DNA of 41,336 bases, taken from NCBI GenBank assembly GCA_937928215.1, contig CALFWL010000031.1, positions 1-41,336 on the forward strand. Direction: 5' to 3'. The stretch is from an uncultured Pirellulaceae bacterium (lineage in GTDB: Bacteria > Planctomycetota > Planctomycetia > Pirellulales > Pirellulaceae). Positions 1 to 9,340 of this stretch are shown one piece after another. The notes under the pieces were generated by a model. The model made no database searches. It had not been told where the DNA came from and saw only the letters and a list, made by a program, of their open reading frames with translations. Each line of letters starts with the position of its first letter. The stretch's first letter is position 1. The translations under genes were made by a program, and so were the position numbers.

Positions 1-39
1 ATTTCGCAATGAATCAGAAGCAATGAGGCAACCTAGTTG

Positions 40-810
40 ATGACTCGATTTCGTCCCTGTATTGATTTACACAACGGTTTGGTGAAACAGATCGTCGGCG
101 GCACTTTGCGCGATGACGGGACTCAACCGGCCGAGAACCACGTGTCTCAACACGATGCAGCATGGTTTGCATCCAAGTACCGTGATGATCAATTAAATGG
201 CGGGCACGTCATCAAGCTTGGACCGGGAAACGAATCCGCCGCGAAAGCCGCACTCGCAGCGTGGCCGGGCGGGTTGCAGGTTGGCGGCGGGATCACTGAC
301 CAGAACGCGGCGGATTGGTTGGAAGCCGGGGCATCCCACGTGATCGTGACCTCATGGCTGTTCGACAACACAGGTCAATTTATGCCTAAACGATTGGATC
401 AACTCGTACGGTCGATTGGTCGAGAGCGATTGGTGTTGGATCTCAGCTGTCGACGCGATGGCGACGCTTGGTACGTTGCCATGAATCGCTGGCAGACTCG
501 AACGAACGTCAACATTGATCTGAATACATTGGATCGATTGGCAGCGTCCGCGAGTGAGTTCTTGATTCACGCCGCCGATGTCGAGGGACTTTGTCGGGGC
601 GTCGACCTAGAACTGGTTCAACTGTTGGGTCACTGGAATGGCTTACCTATCACGTACGCCGGTGGTGCAGCCAATATGAATGATGTTGAGCAGGTCGCGG
701 AAATCAGCAACGGAACCGTCGATGTCACTGTTGGCAGTGCTTTGGATATTTTCGGTGGTTCGGGCATCAAATACCAAGATTTGTTGAACTGGAATGACCG
801 CTCCAAATAA
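40..810 (+). CDS. hisA: HisA, ProFAR isomerase, eukaryotic HIS6-type
   Basis: This is the isomerase that converts ProFAR to PRFAR in histidine biosynthesis, a cytoplasmic TIM barrel. The protein is 256 residues from the ATG at 40; a TTG directly before it (37) is an alternative, and a GAGG lies about 12 bases upstream. The near-N-terminal CIDLHNG carries the catalytic Asp. The sequence then follows the fungal/plant HIS6 pattern closely: VKQIVGGTL, VSQH, HVIKLGP, LQVGGGI, VIVTSWLF, LDLSCR, EFLIHAADVEGL, YAGGA and DIFGG. Ordinary bacterial HisA has quite different signatures at these places (for example ALDLIDG). No other histidine gene is in view. The function is firm; the eukaryote-like subtype is judged from remembered family sequences. 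Confidence 0.95.
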   Translation: MTRFRPCIDLHNGLVKQIVGGTLRDDGTQPAENHVSQHDAAWFASKYRDDQLNGGHVIKLGPGNESAAKAALAAWPGGLQVGGGITDQNAADWLEAGASHVIVTSWLFDNTGQFMPKRLDQLVRSIGRERLVLDLSCRRDGDAWYVAMNRWQTRTNVNIDLNTLDRLAASASEFLIHAADVEGLCRGVDLELVQLLGHWNGLPITYAGGAANMNDVEQVAEISNGTVDVTVGSALDIFGGSGIKYQDLLNWNDRSK

Positions 811-843
811 GCTCGTGCATGGCGCCTGACGATTGCGAGAAGA

Positions 844-1638
844 TCAGATCATCCGTTGATTCAAGTTCGGCAGCAATTCACGGATCGGCTCGACCGTCGA
901 CGCAAGCGCATTGCCGATGGCGGCATGAACTGCAGGGTAAAGCTCGCCGGTCCATTCGTCCGTGAAGAACTTCTTGACCTCGATTCCAAGCGAGATACCG
1001 GAACCAGGAAAATTTTCATGGACCCAACGAGAGAACCGCGTTGCTCGAAATCGAACGTTGCGCCGCACGTCCAATGCGCCACCAAGGAAGTCGTATGATC
1101 GCATCGATTCAATAAAACACTGAACAACCGGTTCGCACCGTTCGAGGTCCATGCCGCCGGTACAAACATTGATCTGCGGATTGTCGATCTCTGCGGCAAC
1201 CGTCCTGTCCGGGCCATTTCGGCGGTGATTGTATGCGTGCAAATCGTACACAAAAAACGTGCCGTAGCGACGTTGCTTGTCACTCAACAGGTCGTGCATC
1301 GCCCGGTAGAACTCATCGTAAAGCGACCTAGAACGATCGACGGTTGCTTCATCCAAAGGCTGACGCCAGACGTTCAGGCCCCACGCATCGCGGGGCGTCT
1401 GGTACACGCATCGGTGCCGCTTTCGATTCAGGTCAACTTCGAAACGGCTTCGTAATCCGACGACTCGCGTGGGAGCGATGTTGGTCCACAGGCCGGTGTA
1501 AGGATCCTCTTCACGCAGCCGTTCTGCGGGCGTCAGAGCCAGTTGAGCAGCGATACGATCTCGAACATCGTGGCCATCATGAATCGCCGCTGCCACGATG
1601 GGACCATCACCCAGAGTAATTTCAACAAAACCTGCCAT
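844..1638 (-). CDS. N-formylglutamate amidohydrolase family protein
   Basis: This is a probable metal-dependent hydrolase of the N-formylglutamate amidohydrolase (HutG-like) family, 264 residues from the chosen ATG at 1638. Family-type signatures are HDGHDVRDR near the N-terminus, a central region rich in R and D (SRFEVDLNRKR), and FVYDLHAYNHRR, which matches the family's DLHS metal-ligand segment. The open frame continues upstream through a terminator and a tRNA gene, so the long version cannot be real. An ATG at 1725 would add 29 residues without obvious family character. No histidine-utilisation gene is adjacent, so the substrate may be another N-acyl or N-formyl amino acid. Confidence 0.8.
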   Translation of the reverse strand: MAGFVEITLGDGPIVAAAIHDGHDVRDRIAAQLALTPAERLREEDPYTGLWTNIAPTRVVGLRSRFEVDLNRKRHRCVYQTPRDAWGLNVWRQPLDEATVDRSRSLYDEFYRAMHDLLSDKQRRYGTFFVYDLHAYNHRRNGPDRTVAAEIDNPQINVCTGGMDLERCEPVVQCFIESMRSYDFLGGALDVRRNVRFRATRFSRWVHENFPGSGISLGIEVKKFFTDEWTGELYPAVHAAIGNALASTVEPIRELLPNLNQRMI

Positions 1639-1755
1639 CGAATCGCGTTCGCTCGTGGGTCGTTGGGCGAGTTCAACGTTGTGCCGGCAGCGTCGTATAA
1701 CAACTTCACACAGATGCAATTCCATGTGTTGAACCAGCAATGTCAGCGCGCAAAC

Positions 1756-1797
1756 AAAAAAACCAACGCTGGCCGTCGAGCCAAACGTTGGTTTTTT
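1756..1797 (-). terminator. Intrinsic terminator after the tRNA-Met gene
   Basis: An inverted repeat with arms AAACCAACG and CGTTGGTTT, extended inside by TGGC/GCCA, is flanked by A and T runs on both sides, so it could work in either direction. It lies just downstream of the minus-strand tRNA and before the amidohydrolase start, and most simply ends the tRNA transcript. Confidence 0.8.
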
Positions 1798-1838
1798 GGT
1801 GTTTGACGATTCTGGCGAGCAGGTGCCAGAACGAAAAG

Positions 1839-1912
<74 letters not shown>

Positions 1913-2024
1913 TCGATATAATACCCATCGCGGGTTTCATGTCGAGTGCAAACGGGCCGCTTTTGAAAATTTAAGTGACGAATTTTTCGACACCGACGGT
2001 CAATCACAAAACCTGCACTCGATG

Positions 2025-2567
2025 TCAGCTCAGACCGCCGATCTGACGACTGGCTTCGTAACCCGCGACGCCGACCGCGCAGGAAAGGTTCAAGCTGCGA
2101 ACGTGCTGGCCCGTCGGGATTCGGATCAATTTTTCCGAATGCGCTGATGTGATCGATTCGGGCAGCCCTGATGTCTCGCAACCAAAGACTAGGGTGTCAC
2201 TTGGTTGATAAGGAACGTCCGTGAAGGATTGGGTCGCAAACCGGGAATAGAGCCACAACCGGGGAGTCGAGCCATGCAAATGCTCGTCACTGGATTCCGC
2301 CAGCCGACCGATCAGATGATCCCAGTGATCGACGACCTCCCATTCCAAATGCTGCCAGTAATCCAACCCGGCCCGACGGAGCGTTTTTTCGTCAATACGA
2401 AACCCCAACGGTCGTACCAGCCAGAGCTTTGCTTCCAGTGCCACGCTGGTCCGGCCTACGGCTCCCGTGTTGCCCGGAATTTCCGGCTGATGCAAAACGA
2501 TATTGAATCTGGGTTGATAATTCACTCGAAAAGCCACTCTCTGCGAGTCGAAAACGCAAATAAACAA
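2025..2567 (-). CDS. trmL: tRNA (cytidine/uridine-34-2'-O)-methyltransferase TrmL
   Basis: This SPOUT-class methyltransferase 2'-O-methylates the wobble base of certain leucine tRNAs with SAM. The protein has 180 residues. It shows FNIVLHQPEIPGNTG near the N-terminus, GCETSGLPESI (knot motif 2) and the C-terminal RIP...SLNLSCAVGVAGYE (knot motif 3), all in family order. TrmL proteins usually begin two residues before NIVL, so the GTG at 2525, which gives a 166-residue protein, competes with the ATG at 2567. The gene is divergent from ispG and lies upstream of the tRNA gene on the same strand. Confidence 0.92.
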   Translation of the reverse strand: MFICVFDSQRVAFRVNYQPRFNIVLHQPEIPGNTGAVGRTSVALEAKLWLVRPLGFRIDEKTLRRAGLDYWQHLEWEVVDHWDHLIGRLAESSDEHLHGSTPRLWLYSRFATQSFTDVPYQPSDTLVFGCETSGLPESITSAHSEKLIRIPTGQHVRSLNLSCAVGVAGYEASRQIGGLS

Positions 2568-2666
2568 TCAATCAGAGACGAAACACTGGTTTCACGATCC
2601 GCGACATTGTAAGCGGCGAGTGGATCAATCAAAATAGTCCCCTCACTTTTGAACCGAGGCTCTTTG

Positions 2667-3806
2667 ATGGCAGATATCACGCGAAACGTAACTCGTCCGG
2701 TCAGGATCGGGACGATCACCATTGGAGCCGGTCATCCGATCGCGGTTCAATCGATGACAGCCACAAAAACGACCGACGTTCCCGCAACCGTTGCGTTAGT
2801 TCAACTGATGCAGGACGCGGGTGCGGATGTCGTTCGAATCGCAGTCGACAGTAAAAAAGACGCAGTCGCTCTTGCGGAGATCAGAAAACAGACCTCCGCT
2901 AACCTTTCGGTTGACTTGCAGGAGAACTATCGTCTGGCGGAGATTGTGGCTCCGCATGTGGACAAAATTCGCTACAACCCGGGTCATCTCTACCACCACG
3001 AAACTGAAAAACCGTGGCAGGAGAAAGTTCGCTATCTGGCGGAAATCGCTGCGAACCACGATTGTGCAATGCGTGTCGGAGTCAATTGCGGCAGCGTTGA
3101 CCCAGCCAAAAAGGAAAAATTCAATCCGGAGGACTCAATTTCTCCGATGCTCGAATCCGCCTTGGAACACTGCGAGTTCCTCGATTCGATCGACTTCACT
3201 CGTTACTGCGTTTCGCTCAAAGACAGCGATCCGGCCAAGGTCATCGAAGCCAATACGCGTTTCGCTGAAGCTCGCCCAGATATTCCGCTACATCTGGGAG
3301 TAACCGAAGCCGGCATGCCACCGGACGGAGTCGTCAAAACACGCATCGCGTTTGAACAACTGATCGGACGAGGCATAGGTGACACGGTACGAGTCTCGCT
3401 GACGATTGCCAATCACCGCAAGGGCGAAGAAATCGAAGCGGGACGAGGAATCATCGACGACATCTACGCAGGCCGAGTCCGTAGCGTGGTCAACTTCAAT
3501 CTGGATTCACTGAATATCATTTCCTGCCCGAGTTGTTCTCGAGTAGAGAATGAAGCGTTTGTTGACCTCGCGGAACAGGTCCGCGAAATGACTCAGTATG
3601 CCAAGGAACACGCGATTACGATCGCCGTGATGGGATGCCGTGTCAACGGTCCAGGAGAAACGGATGACGCTGACCTCGGGTTGTGGTGCGGGCCCAAGGT
3701 GGTCAACCTGAAACGAGGGACGGAAGCGTTGGGGGCTTTCGCCTACGATGAAATCCTCCCAAAACTAAAATCCGAACTGGACCAGTTGATCGCCAGCAAG
3801 GCTTGA
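2667..3806 (+). CDS. ispG: IspG/GcpE, HMBPP synthase
   Basis: This 4Fe-4S enzyme converts ME-cPP to HMBPP in the non-mevalonate isoprenoid pathway. The protein has 379 residues from the ATG at 2667, which follows a GAGG at 2654-2657; an in-frame TTG at 2649 is less likely. The N-terminal TIM barrel begins [11 protein letters not shown] and IAVQSMT. The cluster ligands are seen as CPSC (about residues 287-290) and the Cys of [10 protein letters not shown] (about 324), followed by an acidic stretch. The large insert domain of plant and some bacterial enzymes is absent, so this is the compact two-domain form. The gene is probably monocistronic, as mgtE follows after 113 bp. Confidence 0.97.
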   Translation: MADITRNVTRPVRIGTITIGAGHPIAVQSMTATKTTDVPATVALVQLMQDAGADVVRIAVDSKKDAVALAEIRKQTSANLSVDLQENYRLAEIVAPHVDKIRYNPGHLYHHETEKPWQEKVRYLAEIAANHDCAMRVGVNCGSVDPAKKEKFNPEDSISPMLESALEHCEFLDSIDFTRYCVSLKDSDPAKVIEANTRFAEARPDIPLHLGVTEAGMPPDGVVKTRIAFEQLIGRGIGDTVRVSLTIANHRKGEEIEAGRGIIDDIYAGRVRSVVNFNLDSLNIISCPSCSRVENEAFVDLAEQVREMTQYAKEHAITIAVMGCRVNGPGETDDADLGLWCGPKVVNLKRGTEALGAFAYDEILPKLKSELDQLIASKA

Positions 3807-3919
3807 CCAAAACGCAGACGCGAAACGCAGACGTAAACCGGGGCTATCCACCGCCGACTTCCTTCTCGCACGTCACCGATTCCGACCAAAACTTTGACAA
3901 CCAATGACAGGCGACCAGC

Positions 3920-5290
3920 ATGGTCAATACGCTCTTTCTTCCCGAACTTCGCGAGATGCTGGCTACTGGCAACGACCAGGAAATGGCCGAGTTCTGCACC
4001 GCTCTGCATCCGGCAAGGACGGCAGACTTCATGGTGGGGCTCACCAATGACGAGCTTTGGCAGGTGCTGGCTCATGCCGACATCGCGACTCAGGTCGACG
4101 TATTTTCTTACATCGAGCACCACCGCCAGATCGAGATTCTGGAGACTCAAGATCGTGAACAACTGGCTCGCTTGGTTGCACAGCTTTCTCCCGACGATCG
4201 TGTCGACTTGTTACAAGGCGTTGACGAAAGTGTCCTAGCCGACATTCTGCAACGGATGCCTGTCGAAGAGCGTCGGGACTTCCTGCGGTTGAGCCAATAC
4301 CCCGAGGGCACAGCGGGGGCGGTAATGACGACTGACTTTGCCAAACTGCCGGAAACATTGACCGTGCGACAGGCAATGGAGGAAATCAGTCGCCAATCGG
4401 AAGACTATGAAACGATCTATTACCTGTACATTGTCGACGAGGAAGACCACTTGCGCGGTTTGGTTTCGGCGCGGCAGTTGCTTACCAGCATGAGAAATCC
4501 CGAGCGGTTGATTTCGGAAATCATGGAAACCGACTTGATCGCCGTTCGCGTCACCGATGATCAGGAAGACGTCGCCAACAGCGTGGCTCGGATGGACCTG
4601 CTGGCGATTCCCGTGGTCGATCCCGAACGACGTGTGCTGGGAATTATCACTCATGATGATGTCATCGACGTCATGCGAGAAGAAGCCACCGAAGATGCTC
4701 ACCGCAGCGGTGCCGTCGATCCGCTCGACGAAACCTATTTGCAGACCTCCGTGTTCACACTGACGTGGAAGCGAGGCATCTGGTTGGCGGTTTTGTTTTT
4801 CTTCGCGTTGATGACTGCGTTTGCCCTGCAGCGATTTGAAGAGCCGTTTGAAACATGGGCGTGGTTAGTTCCGTTCATTCCGCTGGTAATCAGTAGCGGA
4901 GGAAACTCAGGCAGCCAGAGCGCGACGTTGATTATCACGGCGCTGTCGCGAGGCCATATCACGCTGAAGGATTACCGAAAGGTGATGCTTCGCGAACTGA
5001 AAATGGGATTATTGCTTGGTGGGGGACTCGCACTGATGGGCTTCTTAGCCTGCTTTCTGTTTGTGCCGACCGATCAGCCGCTGGGGCCGTATGCGACGCT
5101 GGTGGTCCCGCTGACGCTACTGTTGGTGGTCGTCTGCGGAACGCTGACTGGTTCGGTACTGCCGCTTGTTTTTGAAAAACTGGGTTGGGATCCGGCTATG
5201 ATGAGCAACCCGTTCGTTGCGGGCATTGTCGACATTCTGGGTATTCTGATCTACGTCACGGTAGCCGTTCGACTTTTGAATCCCGTTTGA
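3920..5290 (+). CDS. mgtE: MgtE-type magnesium channel/transporter
   Basis: This inner-membrane Mg2+ channel gated by cytosolic Mg2+ has 456 residues and the full family architecture. A helical N domain (about 1-125) is followed by two CBS repeats (about 127-255, with DVIDVM near their end) and a five-helix membrane domain (about 285-455). The pore region has the conserved GGNSGSQSATLI segment, and later DPAMMSNPF and VDILGILIY. No M-box or other riboswitch is visible in the short 113-bp spacer upstream. It is convergent with nrdR. Confidence 0.95.
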   Translation: MVNTLFLPELREMLATGNDQEMAEFCTALHPARTADFMVGLTNDELWQVLAHADIATQVDVFSYIEHHRQIEILETQDREQLARLVAQLSPDDRVDLLQGVDESVLADILQRMPVEERRDFLRLSQYPEGTAGAVMTTDFAKLPETLTVRQAMEEISRQSEDYETIYYLYIVDEEDHLRGLVSARQLLTSMRNPERLISEIMETDLIAVRVTDDQEDVANSVARMDLLAIPVVDPERRVLGIITHDDVIDVMREEATEDAHRSGAVDPLDETYLQTSVFTLTWKRGIWLAVLFFFALMTAFALQRFEEPFETWAWLVPFIPLVISSGGNSGSQSATLIITALSRGHITLKDYRKVMLRELKMGLLLGGGLALMGFLACFLFVPTDQPLGPYATLVVPLTLLLVVVCGTLTGSVLPLVFEKLGWDPAMMSNPFVAGIVDILGILIYVTVAVRLLNPV

Positions 5291-5431
5291 CGGTATAGCA
5301 CCAAAGTCGTCCTGCGGGCAACGATTCGCTCGCGGCAATTGATGACGTTAAACATCTTGAAACAACGATGCGACTGCCGATGCGGCGGCAACTGCGGACG
5401 ACGGCGTGGACGCCCCAAGGTTATGCGACGG

Positions 5432-5929
5432 CTATTTCGTTCGAGTCTTTCTCGCCTCTTGCCGGCGCTCGGATTTTTCGCGGTCCAGCATGGGTCGGAC
5501 TTCGTCAACAAAGTCATGAATGTCTTTGAACTGCCGATATACGCTGGCAAAGCGAATGTAGGCGACGTCATCGAGTTCCATCAAACAATCCATCACCATC
5601 GTGCCAATCGTGTCGGCGTCAATTTCCGATGAATCGTGTGAGTAAACACCTTGGACGACTTTGGCGATCGCGTTCTCTACACTGTCCGTCGGAATCGGAC
5701 GTTTCCAGCAGGCCCGCTCCAAGCCTTTGCGGATCTTATCCGGTTGAAACCTCTCCCGTTCGCCACCTTTCTTAACAACGCGAATGTCCAACTCCGCAAC
5801 ACGCTCGAAAGTAGTGAAGCGTTTTGAGCAGCCTAGGCACTCTCGTCGACGTCGAATCGCGTAGCCGTCATCGCCGGATCGGGAGTCGATTACTTTGTCG
5901 TTGTCTTCCTGGCAGTAGGGACATTTCAT
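5432..5929 (-). CDS. nrdR: NrdR, ribonucleotide reductase regulator
   Basis: NrdR is an ATP/dATP-sensing repressor of ribonucleotide reductase genes. The protein has 165 residues. The N-terminal zinc ribbon has Cys at 3, 6, 31 and 34 (MKCPYC and ECLGC), followed by the RRRECLGCSKRFTTFE helix region and an ATP-cone domain (about 49-139) with KKGGERERFQPDKI at its start. It follows the FAD oxidoreductase by 33 bp on the same strand, so it is probably the last gene of that transcript. No nrd gene lies in the window. Confidence 0.96.
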   Translation of the reverse strand: MKCPYCQEDNDKVIDSRSGDDGYAIRRRRECLGCSKRFTTFERVAELDIRVVKKGGERERFQPDKIRKGLERACWKRPIPTDSVENAIAKVVQGVYSHDSSEIDADTIGTMVMDCLMELDDVAYIRFASVYRQFKDIHDFVDEVRPMLDREKSERRQEARKTRTK

Positions 5930-5962
5930 GAAGGTGGCTCAATGGTTCGGTCGCAAAGGAGG

Positions 5963-7360
5963 TCAATCACGCAGGCAATGAGCATTGGCCATCGAAATGC
6001 CGCTCATCATGGCTCCGATGATACCAACAAAGCCTTGATCCGTCCCGCATAAAAACACATTGTTTAGGTGAGTTGTTCCATCGAGCACTTTGTCAGGGGC
6101 TCCGTAGACGGCACCGTTGTCGTGCCAAGTGAACCGTTTGATGGTTGTTGGAGTGAAAACATCGGTGTCGATCACGTACGAACGGAAATCCGGAGTGAAT
6201 TGGACACTGGCCGCGACACTGCGATCGTACCAACGCAGCTTTGCCAGCTGATACTCTTGTTCATTCAGGCCATTCCAGCGGTCGAAGTCGGCAATCGTTG
6301 TGATCCGGACCACGCCTTCTGGCAATTTCCCCTGATCGTCGGGGTAAACGTAATTGTTGGGCGAACAAATCACTCCGGTCCGCAAGTCGCACAGATCCTC
6401 CGCTGGTTTTTCCCAGTGAAATTTCTCCGAATCGTTGTAAAACACGATCGTGTCGTCGTTGCCAAGTGATTCGGGCTGTCGATCAAGCACGGAAATTGAC
6501 TCGATGAACGTCAACTGTCCAGCCGTTCGCGGGTCCGGTGCACTGGTGTCGCTGCACAGGCGCAGGGTTTCCAGCCGCCCAGCCGATGAAAGGACGCGTT
6601 TGCCTTGTAGCTGAGTGCCGTCGTCAAGTTCCACATTGACCGCGTGGCGTTGGTCAACATGAATCGTTTTCACTCCGCTGCGAAGCTTCAGCTCTCCACC
6701 AAGCGACCGAAATCGCTTGACCAAGTTTTTCAGGATCAGTCGGACGCCCTTGTAGGGGCGGGCAAATCCTTCCAAGAAGATGCTGCGAAACATGATGCAG
6801 AACTGTCCCCACGCCATATCGTGTTCTGCCGCGTTTCCGTACCACATCAGCGGGCAGAGAATCATCTCGATCAACAGAGGCTCGCTGATGGTTTCGTTCA
6901 GAATCTGGCGACCCGATAGCTCGAACGATGATTGATCCAGATCATCGTAATCACTGATTTTCGCGACCAGCCGATCGAACTCATCCACATGCGCCGGGAA
7001 CTCGCGTCGCACTTCGTCTCGTAAAAGTTCCAGATCGTTATCGAAACGAAGATTGTGATCAGGAAACGCGATTCGAGATCCCTTCTGTGGAGCCAACGCG
7101 AAGTCTTCCCACTTGAACCGAAGCTGTCGCAGGATCCGGGCGAGCGGTCCCTTTTTCGCGCCTTTGGCAGTGAAGTTCGTTACCGCGTGCAAACCGACAT
7201 CATAGTCGCGACCGTTCATGCGGTAGAACGAGTTCAAACCGCCGATCGTGTAATGCTTCTCGAGAATGCAGACTTTTTGATCGTAGTGAGCCAACCGAAT
7301 ACCGGCCGCCAGTCCAGACATCCCGGCGCCGATGATGATGGTGTCGTACATGGCGGACAT
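5963..7360 (-). CDS. CrtI/retinol-saturase-type FAD-dependent oxidoreductase
   Basis: This 465-residue flavoprotein has the phytoene-desaturase superfamily layout. A Rossmann dinucleotide fold at the N-terminus reads TIIIGAGMSGLAAG (about residues 7-20) and continues to LEKHYTIGGL. A substrate domain fills the middle, and FLCGTDQGFVGIIGAMMSG at the C-terminus closes the FAD site. Such enzymes desaturate, isomerise or saturate polyene or acyl chains. The gene follows an ACP and a ketosynthase on the same strand (103-bp gap to the ACP), so its substrate could be an ACP-bound or derived long acyl chain rather than a carotenoid; that is inference. Met4 (7351) is an alternative start. Confidence 0.85.
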   Translation of the reverse strand: MSAMYDTIIIGAGMSGLAAGIRLAHYDQKVCILEKHYTIGGLNSFYRMNGRDYDVGLHAVTNFTAKGAKKGPLARILRQLRFKWEDFALAPQKGSRIAFPDHNLRFDNDLELLRDEVRREFPAHVDEFDRLVAKISDYDDLDQSSFELSGRQILNETISEPLLIEMILCPLMWYGNAAEHDMAWGQFCIMFRSIFLEGFARPYKGVRLILKNLVKRFRSLGGELKLRSGVKTIHVDQRHAVNVELDDGTQLQGKRVLSSAGRLETLRLCSDTSAPDPRTAGQLTFIESISVLDRQPESLGNDDTIVFYNDSEKFHWEKPAEDLCDLRTGVICSPNNYVYPDDQGKLPEGVVRITTIADFDRWNGLNEQEYQLAKLRWYDRSVAASVQFTPDFRSYVIDTDVFTPTTIKRFTWHDNGAVYGAPDKVLDGTTHLNNVFLCGTDQGFVGIIGAMMSGISMANAHCLRD

Positions 7361-7463
7361 CGGAGGAAGAATTCGCTCGATTGCAGCGGGACGGCGTGGC
7401 TCGAAGGTTCGCGTGGGTGCGATTCGCGGGAGTGTGCCGACGCCTCAGCGACAGCAACGGAAC

Positions 7464-7724
7464 TCAAGTCGCGGCACAATCGACCATCTTGGGAGTCAGG
7501 TAAGTCACGGTGCTGTGCATTGAATCGAGGTTCGGGTAATCCTCTTCAGGAACCTGAACTCGATAACGCTTGCGAAGCTCCATCACGATGTCAAGGAAGT
7601 CCATGCTGTCCAGCTCCAGCTGATCGCGAAACGAAACCTCATCCTTCAGATCGGTAAGGTCTTCGTCGGGCGCGATGTCGCCAAGAATATCAATGATTGC
7701 GTTGCGAATTTCTGCGGGTGCCAT
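7464..7724 (-). CDS. Acyl carrier protein
   Basis: This is an 86-residue acyl carrier protein. ELDSMDFLDIVMEL contains the DSM motif whose Ser takes the 4'-phosphopantetheine arm. The rest is acidic and helical, as expected (DIAPDEDLTDLKDE before the motif, VPEEDYPNLDSM after it). The ATG at 7724 is preceded by a GGAG-type site; a longer frame runs upstream into the ketosynthase gene and is not credible. The C-terminus is a little longer than in housekeeping AcpP and ends in VDCAAT. With its neighbours it is likely a dedicated carrier for a specialised lipid pathway, not the main fatty-acid ACP, which normally sits beside fabG/fabF/rnc. Confidence 0.93.
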   Translation of the reverse strand: MAPAEIRNAIIDILGDIAPDEDLTDLKDEVSFRDQLELDSMDFLDIVMELRKRYRVQVPEEDYPNLDSMHSTVTYLTPKMVDCAAT

Positions 7725-7774
7725 CGGGAGTTCTCCATCCTGATTGGTTGTCTTATTCTGATTCGGGAGCGGTC

Positions 7775-9034
7775 TTACATCCGCTTGATAATGGTCGCTG
7801 AATTGATGCCCAGCATCCCGAACGAGTTGTTCAAAATGTAATCGACGCCGTCCAGCTGCTTCGGCTGATTCAATACCAAGCCATCCAGTTGGCACTCGGG
7901 ATCGATCTCATCGACGTTGATCGTGGCGTGAACGACTTTGTCATCAAACGCCACCAGATTTCCGGCTAATTCTAACGCACCGGCGGCTCCCATCGTATGC
8001 CCGATGAAACTTTTTGTGTTGTTAATATACGTTTTTTCGCAGTTTCCGAAAACTCGCCTGACCGCATCGCACTCCAGTGTATCGCCCATGCCAGTTCCGG
8101 TGGCGTGAGTGCTGACGATGTCGATGTCGTCGGCGTTGAGGCCCGCCTTTCGCAGCGCCATGTTCATGCATTGGGCTTGGCGTTCCGGGTTGGGCAACAC
8201 GAAATCGGTCGCGTCCGTGTTGATTGCGTACCCGACAATCTCGCCAAAAACATTAGCCTGACGAGCCTTCGCGTCGGAAAACCGTTCCAACGTGTACAGA
8301 CATCCGCCCTCGGCAACGACGATTCCGTTGCGGTTTTTGTCAAACGGGCGCGAGGCTTTGCTGGGATTATCGTGAGCCGCAAGCGCTCCTTGGCTGGCGA
8401 AGCCGGCAAAGATTCCGAAGGTGTGAATGCTCTCCGATACTCCGCCCGCGATCGCGAAGTCGCACTCCCCAAGTCGCAACATTTGCAGCCCTTGAATGAT
8501 GCCCGCATTCCCCGCAGCACACGCGGCTCCGATCGTGTAGTGCGGACCGGTAATCCCCATGTTCAAGGCAATTTCACCCGCTGGGTTGTTGGCGACGGTG
8601 CGAGGATTGTGATGATGCGACCACGTCTTCACGTCGTAATCGAACTGTTTGATCTCATGGATTTCCGTTTCGGTTTCGACATTCCCGTGCTCCGTGACGC
8701 CCACATACACGCCAACTCGATCGAGCTGCATATCGTCCCAATCGATCCCCGCGCTGGCGATGGCCTCGCGAGCACAATAGATTCCAACGCTGCCCGCACG
8801 CGTGCCTCGCCGAGCATCCCGACGGCTTTGATGCCGAGTCGCTTCGAAATCGCAAATGCCGGCAACGGTGTCACCAAAGTAGCGAATGTTGTATTCGGTG
8901 ACGCCACTTTTGCCCGCCAAGAGGCTTTCACGAAACTCGGTTAAATTGTTGCCGTTGGGCGAAGTCAAACCGATCCCGGTGATGACGATCCGCTGATCGT
9001 CTGGCAGTTGGTCGGTTGATGCGGGAGCGATCAT
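7775..9034 (-). CDS. Beta-ketoacyl-ACP synthase, FabF/KAS II type
   Basis: This 419-residue condensing enzyme elongates an acyl chain with malonyl-ACP. The full catalytic set is visible: Cys172 in GAACAAGN, His310 in THATGTGMGD, and Lys342 with His346 in KSFIGHTMGAAGA. The C-terminal NNSFGMLGIN matches the usual NSFGFGGTN loop with altered residues (M-L for F-G), which lines the acyl pocket in this family. It lies 50 bp upstream of the ACP gene, so the two are almost certainly co-transcribed with the FAD oxidoreductase. A specialised role is inferred from this context; a plain FabF is the alternative. Confidence 0.92.
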   Translation of the reverse strand: MIAPASTDQLPDDQRIVITGIGLTSPNGNNLTEFRESLLAGKSGVTEYNIRYFGDTVAGICDFEATRHQSRRDARRGTRAGSVGIYCAREAIASAGIDWDDMQLDRVGVYVGVTEHGNVETETEIHEIKQFDYDVKTWSHHHNPRTVANNPAGEIALNMGITGPHYTIGAACAAGNAGIIQGLQMLRLGECDFAIAGGVSESIHTFGIFAGFASQGALAAHDNPSKASRPFDKNRNGIVVAEGGCLYTLERFSDAKARQANVFGEIVGYAINTDATDFVLPNPERQAQCMNMALRKAGLNADDIDIVSTHATGTGMGDTLECDAVRRVFGNCEKTYINNTKSFIGHTMGAAGALELAGNLVAFDDKVVHATINVDEIDPECQLDGLVLNQPKQLDGVDYILNNSFGMLGINSATIIKRM

Positions 9035-9340
9035 AAAGATAAAACGGGCCGCGAAAGCGTGCTCAATGGATGGGGGGACAGACGGCCCTGCTCAATTCGC
9101 GGCAAGTGGATTCTGGGAACACGAAATACCGCGTGAATTGGCCAAAGCTAACCGGCTTAAAATTATCTCTTTGAGCGACAGTTGGCAACCGCTCCGACGA
9201 TGAAGGCCCCGGAAGGCGGCCCCGGCTCAACAGAAAACCATTGATATCACTGACTGATCCCATGCAAGCAACTCACCTACGCCTTTTACGTGCCTGACCG
9301 TCAGTGCGTTCATGGCTTCCGTCTTCGTGGCCAGGCCTAA
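9035..9340. other. Spacer before the ketosynthase gene
   Basis: A 306-bp stretch between the OleD-like gene and the ketosynthase, both on the minus strand. I see no convincing ORF, hairpin terminator or known riboswitch. It probably carries the promoter of the ketosynthase-ACP-oxidoreductase group. Confidence 0.4.
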
